This document shows positions 57,753 to 64,000 of a stretch of DNA of 64,000 nt, in pieces. Origin of the DNA: Gordius sp. MW1 (lineage: Eukaryota > Nematomorpha > Gordioida > Gordea > Gordiidae); the NCBI GenBank assembly GCA_964036665.1, contig OZ038527.1, forward strand, positions 9,207,835 to 9,271,834, given 5' to 3'. The notes under the pieces were generated by a model. The model was not told the origin of the DNA. It ran no database searches and worked only from the letters and a program-made list of their open reading frames with translations. How positions within the stretch are numbered: position 1 is the stretch's first letter; every line of letters begins with the position of its first letter. The translations under genes and the position numbers were made by a program.

Positions 57753-59099
57753 TACGCCTCTGGGAAATATTCGAGATTAGATTCGGATTCGATTCGAAAT
57801 TTCGAATCCGAATCCATATGTGTATGTTTCGAATCGAATATGTACGTTGCTCAGATTCGAAAATCCAAATCGAATCCTTTTTTTAAGTTTATTTTAAATA
57901 GACGAGACTCAAATATTTAGCTGTTTTTATCTTACTGCATTTTAGTTTTTCCTGCTAGAATTTGAAAAGTTTAATTTTTTATACATAAGCTATAAAGAGC
58001 GTGTATCACAATTCAATTCAATTAAGGACTTTGATAAAAATTGCAAGACAGCCCAAAATATTTCACGATTTATAAAGAATCTGACCCACCAATTAATTAC
58101 ATAAAGGCAAACTTGACATGGTAGTCAGGTGGAACAGCAATTTAATTATAGAAAAGACTATTTTAGTAAGGCAGGAAATGGATTTGGCCTTTATATTCTT
58201 CGAGGAATTACTAGCCAACATTGAATGGGAAAAAATTGAAAAGGTTAAATTGATATTTTTTCCCTTTTACAGTGCAGCTAATTTAATATTCTGAGGGCAA
58301 ATCCCACAATGAATTTGGAATTATTGGTATATTATCAACCAGGGATAGAAGATCATGCTGTCTAAATGCCAAACAGAAAATTCAAAATATATGGCATTTA
58401 ATCAGAAAATTGTCCTATTAGCGAGGGTCGTAGATTTAAGGTTCAAACATATCCGATAGAGAAATTAAAGATGTCTTGGAAACTGCTACAGGAAGCCCGA
58501 TTTTAAATCAACTAGCGAGGTATCAACACTGGATGTCAATTAAGCGCGACATGAACGTCAAGTCTCCATTGGAGACATTTTTGCACAAACCACGTGTGGC
58601 CTCCAATTTTGAGCCTTTACAATGGTGGAAATCTATTCAACGTCGTTTTTCCAGCGATCCAAAGATTGGCAAATGATCTTTTCTATAGATTATCTACCCC
58701 GTGCGAAAGAGTTTTTTAACGAAACCAATTTATTGACCAAACAAAAGCAATCGTTTACGGAAGAAAGTGTTAGGAAGATAATTTGCCTTTAAAGTTGGCT
58801 AAAACGGTCTTAATTGTGTTACACATATCCCCATAGTTCCTTGTTCGCCTTTAATATTTTTATTTTTATGTGTGAATTTTTTAAAGATATCTTTAAAAAA
58901 ATATTTAAATGTATAGGCAAATTAAAAATCATAGTAGCCTTTTTAATGTGTTTTTTAATAAATAAAAAACTTAATATATATTGAATCGATTTCGAATCTT
59001 CATTTATTCGACGAATCTCGAATCGAATATTTTGTTTGAAAAAAAAATTCAAATCCAAATCGAATACCAAAAATATTCGATTCGAAATCCAGAAGCGTA
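57753..59099 (+). mobile_element. hAT element with ATTCGAAT-rich ends, inserted in the LINE
   Basis: Termini TACGCCTCTGG (57753) and CCAGAAGCGTA (ending 59099) are inverted. Flanks CATACAAC (57745-57752) and CATAAAAC (59100-59107) are an 8-bp duplication with one change. Both subterminal regions are arrays of GATTCGAAT words (57770-57870 and 58980-59085). Inside, a decayed transposase is readable near the 3' end: MSIKRDMNVKSPLETF, FEPLQWWKS, LSTPCERVF (dimerisation motif), then TEESVRKII-like residues. Confidence 0.9.
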
Positions 59100-60124
59100 C
59101 ATAAAACCAAAGGATTTATGGAGGATCAAAGATTGCAAAGTAATATCGAGAGAATAAATCGCCAGGCAACATCGTCCACTTGTTATAGACATTGAAAGAA
59201 AAATATATTCGGAAAAAGGTTTATGAACCTCGAGTTCGATACTAACGATAAATTTTATCAAAAAGCCTCGTCACACTTAAGTGCAAGGAAATTGCAAAGG
59301 GACGTAGACAGCGATTGGGAGATGCTAACTAAGGCATAAAAGAAACAGCGATTCGGGATCTAGGACAGACCAAAGGAGGCAAAGCTATAAATAGGGAACT
59401 ATGGTAATGTGATCCAGCGGTCAGGGATATCATCGTAAGAAAGAAAAATCTATATAGATGGTGGCATAAATCAAAAAAGTCGGAGGATGTCAAGAGTATA
59501 GGGAGGCAAAGAGAGCGGCGAAAAAGGCAGTTGCAATAGCGAAGAATGCCGCGTACACCAGATGACAAACAAACTGGACAAAAGGGGGCTTGGCCAAGAT
59601 ACGAGAGAACATTAGATGTTGGCATCCTTAAAATAGTTAAAAACGAGAAGGGTTAAACCCTATTTAAGACAAAGGAAGTGATGGAAAGGTGTAAAGGATA
59701 TTTTAAGGAACTTATGAATAATGCAGACAAAGATTCCCTTCCCGATAATGAACTGGTCGAACTCTTTCAGGAGGATGAATTTAAGACAAATGAAAGAGGA
59801 AAAGGTAATGGCCCATATGGAACCCATGGATCCTATGAAGAAGGAGTTACGACCATGACGAACCTCTTTAACAAGATATTAGTAGAAGAGAAAATTCCTA
59901 ATCAATGGAGATCAAGCAAGATTATACTCTTATTCAATGGCAAAGCTCAGGATTGTGGCAATTATAGGGGTATCATAACTCGCCACTCCTTGAAAATCAT
60001 AAACGAGGTGGTAAAATTACCTAATCAATTCAAAATTGTGGCCGACAAATCCACAATCAACCCGATCTTTGCACTAAGTCACATGATGGTATGACGAAAA
60101 AAGAAGACACCTACATATGTCTTA

Positions 60125-60390
60125 GGATGCGTCTTAATACACGATTTTGAATCTAGATTAAAAAAGCGAACGCATGTTAAAACATAGCCGCGTCTTAATA
60201 CGCGTCACGGCATTTTTTTTTTGTTTTTGTGTTTTTCAAAACAAATATTTATCCTTTAATTACGCTTATTAATGCATATTCAAATGAAATGGTAACTAAA
60301 CTAATATTGTTGATTCCACGACATGTATATCGCATATTTAGACAAACAAAAATATGGGGCTTGAAGTTGAATGTATATTAAGACGGACCC
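60125..60390. mobile_element. 266-bp MITE, PIF/Harbinger-like, in the LINE
   Basis: Inverted termini are GGATGCGTCTTAATA and the complement of GGGTCCGTCTTAATA. It is flanked by TTA on both sides (60122-60124 and 60391-60393), the 3-bp target typical of PIF/Harbinger. Removing it joins the LINE RT frame exactly (TATGTCTTA to ATCGACTTT). It has no coding capacity. Confidence 0.85.
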
Positions 60391-61699
60391 TTAATCGACT
60401 TTGAAAACGCTTATGCCGCGGTTCCTCGCGATTTAAAATGGTGGTGCTTGAGAAAACGAAATATCGCTGACGCATATATACGGCTTATGAAAAATATGTA
60501 TGACCTCGAATTCGTGCTTTAGGAGGACAGTTGGAGACTCTAAGTCATCTCGGGTGGAAATTGGATTAAGTCTCAACGACCTGCTCTAAGTCCCTTTTTA
60601 GTTAGTATATTTATGTAAACGATAACAAGGGACATTCAAAATCCATCTTCTTGGTGTATGCTATATGTTAATGAGAGACAAAGGAGAAGGTATTCGAAGA
60701 AGCCGAAAAGTGGTCCAACCGGTTATCTGATGTGGTTTAAAGATCAGCAATCGAACAGCGGTATATATGATGAACGCTAAAAGCACCCTATTGTTAAATG
60801 ACCATCTAAACTACCCAAAAGTAAGCAGGTTTACATACGTCGACTCCATGCTACATCAAGAGGGATTTTGCGCAACAGAAGTTAATGCCTGGGTTCAAAA
60901 AGGCTTAAATGGCGAAGTATATCAGGTCTAATGTGCGACAAATATATCAATATTATAAAGGAGCAAAGCTTACAAACCATCGTAAGACCGGTGTTACTCT
61001 ATTAAAGTGAAACATGGGCATAACGTTGCAGGCTACGGAGATGAGAATAATACGGTGGATCTTGGGGTATACCGCTCAACCATTCAACGAATAACTTTTC
61101 CAGGACAAAAATGGTATTCGATATATGCGAACATGATTAACGAAAATCGGCCAAAGTGGGATGAGCATATACTAAGAAAAGAGAAGATTGATTTAAATTG
61201 AGACATGGAGGTACCGGGGAAGAGAGAATGAGGACGACCTCGTGTCACGTCGAAAGGCGTTCATGGACAAAAGTATGAATACTAAATATCATCATGGCTG
61301 GGCCCTTATCAGCAAGATGGAAGAAACTCATTAAAACAAATCTTACGACGTGTGACCAAATACTTGATAAAGAAGAAAAAAATTGTCACTTCAGAAAATA
61401 GCGTTGGGTTGTGATGGCATCTTACAATTAGGCCTCATCAAATTGCTTCCTATGATGTTTTCAAATTTGCCAAAGAATAAGATATAACGCATTGCAAATC
61501 AGTGATATGATATCCTTGTGGGTTATTTAGAAGCATCAATCGTCAGGAATTAGAAAAAATTTTATGTTTTTTCACAAAAATTTGTTGACAATAATATAAA
61601 ATAAAAACATAAAGTATATAATAAACAAAATGCAATAAAATAAATACATAAAATATATAAAACATGCATCAAATAATAAAAATAAATTATTTTAATATA

Positions 61700-62340
61700 G
61701 AGTCATCAAGAGGATCTTCCAAAATTGGCCAAGAATTCGCGAACGATAAAAAATTATATTTGGCTATAATTATACCAAGTCTTTGTTATAGTAGTAAGGG
61801 TACTGAATGTTTAGACGGGAAAGACGTCTTCCCAACTCTTTAAAAAAAGCTAAGACCTGTTTGCCAAAGGTGCCAGAACACGAAGCGACCAATGGAATAA
61901 AAATGTTTGAGGATAAAGGGCTTTGTAATTATTGGTTTTTAACCACTCGGTAACAATAAAAATCATTGTTGTTGTTAGAGGGGGCAAAGAGGTCAATACA
62001 AGTAAAATCCCATTTAAGTTGAAGGTCATTGCTCCAATAAGGAAGACCCTTCAGGGCGCATACGTCCCTCCAAGAAAGGTCCGATGGCTCCAAAATAGAA
62101 TAGGATTGTCCTCTTAGAAGCGCTTTAAATTAAGGTATTGGCATTATAGTGTTTAAATATGTAAATTTGTTTGCCAGACAGTATAAGGGATGCATGGTTT
62201 GTTCGTCCATGTGAGTGAATTGCAATTTCGACAAGTAGCTTCCAAAATTTCAGCCCTAGTCTGAGAGCTATGGAGCACGTCCCGGAGAGACAACTTGGGT
62301 AAGCTTACAATCATTCGTGACCTGAGCCATTGAACATAAA
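61700..62340 (-). pseudogene. Remnant of a LINE-associated C-terminal protein segment
   Basis: Minus-strand fragments read LKWDFTCIDLFAP, FIPLVASCSGTFGKQVL and AFFKELGRRLSR. They resemble a conserved module (WD-TCVDTLAP ... FVP-GVETLG--G--A) common in predicted proteins of invertebrate non-LTR elements. Upstream pieces (62190-62340) hold LRDVLHSSQTRAEI. Frames change repeatedly and no catalytic RT part is attached. Confidence 0.5.
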
Positions 62341-63337
62341 GGACCTTAGATTAAAGCACTGGCTAGCATCGCTACTCGAAATTATAGTCAATGGAGCGCA
62401 GCATAAGTCCAGCATCCCACTCTCTTTGTGAGGTTTGTGGCAAGACAGATATAAAGATCAAATGGGATAAAAGGCAATCTTTTCAAATTTAGCTGTTTGG
62501 TTAAAGATGATATATCCTATATATAAGTGTTACTTTTTGGATATTTCTAATAAGCATACCATCATGAATGGCAAACGAAGTCGAATGTAGAAATATGAAG
62601 GAAAATAATTAAAAGGCGATTTTTTGCTCAATAATGTTATTAGGTGATTTTTTAATTGCTAATATGTGTTCAAGTGTGAGATGATATAAAATCCTACTCG
62701 CGTGATTTATTTTACTTCTTATAAAAGATCTTACTTGATTATTCTTTAATATATTTTTAATAGTGACATTTATTAAAGCTATTGTCCCTTTAGATATTAA
62801 AGTCGAGATCATTGTTTTTTACCACGCCTCCGGTAAATGTTCATTTTCCACATCTAGTATAAAGAGCCGAGAAAATGAACTATCAACTGTATGCCTTAAT
62901 TAATTATTCATTAGGGTTAAAAAGCGAGAATAACTTTCATAAATAGTTGAACATTTAAATTATCTTGCAGCAATTAAAAGCCTTATATTTATAAATAATT
63001 TAACTTTATTCCTAAGGTACTTTATTTTGAAAACATATTAGGGGCTAGGATTTAAAAGGCTAAGTCATTCAAAATAAATTCATTTATTAAAGAAAAAAAA
63101 GGTTGTAAAAAAAATTGTCGTTTTAAGGTTAGACTGGCCCATTAAGCCCAATCATTTTAGTGATTTTTATCCGAATCGTAGCTAAAGTCACCTGGCGTTA
63201 AGTCTAGCATCGAACCTCCCGTTGAGTTTAAAATAGATGCACGTATTTTAAATTCTCAATATATAAATAGGCAATTGCCAATTGATAACATTTTATTTTT
63301 GGACGTTTAGCACTATGATATCTACTGTTTTATTTTA
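62341..63337. other. No gene seen
   Basis: AT-rich sequence with only short frames; one minus-strand frame at 62609-62812 has low-complexity Ile/Lys/Asn composition and no family resemblance. Confidence 0.5.
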
Positions 63338-63660
63338 AAACTTTTTAAACGCAGTATCACCGCCTTACTACTCGTTGAATGGAAATAAATAGGCACTTAA
63401 TCTTATCGATATAAGTATCCAAAGAAAGAATTTTTTATTTAAACATAAACAACCATTAAATTTTAACTTAATTTCTTAACATCTAACAAAATTTATTATT
63501 AAATAACTAATTAATAAAATCATTTTTGAGCTCTTACCTTATTTATTTAAGACATAATAAGAATTAGAACTACACATTAATATATTCATGATAATGCCCA
63601 ACATTCCACATTTCGCGAAGGCAAAATTTATAGGAATAGTATGATGCGCATACATTTTAA
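63338..63660 (+). repeat. Dispersed repeats R2 (start) and R3
   Basis: 63338-63425 matches 44795-44880, and 63430-63660 matches 55215-55450. The junction suggests R2-start and R3 are parts of one larger repeat. Confidence 0.85.
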
Positions 63661-64000
63661 TTGCTATGCAATTTATGGGATCGTTTTTTGGTGTCCGTCG
63701 TCCGTCGTCCGTTACCCTATCTATTTGCATTGGGTATATTAGGTTATCGCTTTTTTAAATTAATGGATGAGAAAGAGGTGCCCCACCCCTCATCTCTATC
63801 TCCCTCGCTGTGTTATTTTTTAAATTAATGCATAAGAGGTGCCCCACCCCTCATCTCTATCTCCCTCGGTGTGTTATATATAAGATTTGTTAAATTATCT
63901 ATTATATAATAAACATAGATAAAAGTTGTGCTATGCAATTTAACTAGTTATATAATAAACATAAATAAAAGTTGTTTACTTTTAATTGCTATGCAATTTA
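63655..64000 (+). repeat. Dyad-motif copies and 65-bp tandem duplication
   Basis: AATTGCTATGCAATTTA occurs at 63658, in shorter form at 63929, and at the window end (63982-64000). Between them 63751-63815 is repeated at 63816-63880 (GAGGTGCCCCACCCCTCATC, TCTATCTCCCTCG). The last 110 bases repeat ATATAATAAACATA, then AAAAGTTGT, before each of the last two motifs. Confidence 0.85.

Larger units (their letters stand above)
57420..61390 (+). mobile_element. LINE with endonuclease and RT, decayed and twice interrupted
   Basis: Endonuclease part (57420-57752): FNAQTGKDRIGYERNHGGYG and DHIVTYRSGKPYN. After the inserted element (57753-59099) it resumes with KDLWRIKDCKVI, KRAAKKAVAIAKNAAYTR and RCKGYFKELMNNADKD. 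RT core: IPNQWRSSKIILLF, AQDCGNYRGI, then LIDFENAYAAVPRDLKWWCL, read continuously once a 266-bp insert (60125-60390) is removed. C-terminus: RPVLLY, WDEHILRKEK, MEVPGKRE, and a tail like RWKKLIKTNL at 61321-61350. The FADD-type box near 60655-60670 is degenerate. Same family as 166-785. Confidence 0.88.

Noticed and set aside
62609-62812. 67-codon minus-strand frame
   Set aside because: Low-complexity Ile/Lys/Asn composition in AT-rich DNA, with no motif and no neighbour support.

Overview
The window is metazoan nuclear DNA from an AT-rich, heavily repetitive invertebrate genome. It carries spliced animal-type genes (MOZART1, HemK2/N6AMT1, a rhodopsin-family receptor, a two-BTB/BACK protein). 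They sit among hAT, Mutator-like, piggyBac, PIF/Harbinger-like, Ty3/gypsy and LINE elements. The best-defined introns are extremely short (33, 35, 36, 41 and 42 nt by GT-AG plus frame). Such introns are known from flatworms and a few other lineages. The species cannot be fixed from the sequence.

Host genes. At 11.65-12.56 kb a small MOZART1-like gene overlaps the start of an N6AMT1-like methyltransferase gene by ATGA. At 34.2-35.2 kb there is an intronless class A receptor with aminergic hallmarks but no DRY motif. At 45.8-49.1 kb a four-exon gene resolves into one 666-residue protein with two BTB domains, a BACK domain and a Cys-rich tail. A possible exon touches the left edge (1-171).

Mobile DNA, left to right. 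A LINE 3' fragment lies on the minus strand (166-785). A GAACTAGTTC-bordered DNA element (about 2.77-9.91 kb) is split by a CsRn1-like Ty3/gypsy retrotransposon (4407-9794, TSD AACT), which itself contains a second partial pol end. From 14,146 to 25,978 there is a nested structure: a 5.03-kb hAT element on the minus strand is interrupted by a 5.04-kb copy of the same family in the opposite orientation. The inner copy is interrupted in turn by two small hAT elements of another family. All four insertions have recognisable 8-bp target duplications, and both small-element empty sites are visible in the outer copy. A MULE with CTCAGTA-rich inverted flanks lies at 28.8-31.2 kb. An internally deleted piggyBac (39,082-40,850) is flanked by TTAA. 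A 400-bp TATG microsatellite is at 41.3 kb, a third hAT relic at 42.7-44.8 kb, and a decayed gypsy gag-pro-RT-RNase H at 52.7-55.1 kb. A decayed LINE at 57.4-61.4 kb is interrupted by a 1.35-kb hAT element and a 266-bp PIF/Harbinger-like MITE.

Long stretches (12.6-13.5, 31.2-34.1, 35.5-36.7, 49.1-52.6, 62.3-63.3 kb) show no convincing gene. A 15-bp dyad motif, AATTGCTATGCAATT, recurs with small variations about 14 times, mostly at 26.7-33.2 kb and in the last 350 bases.

The host genes do not form an obvious pathway. The exception in organisation is the MOZART1/N6AMT1 pair, whose stop-start overlap suggests a bicistronic transcript.
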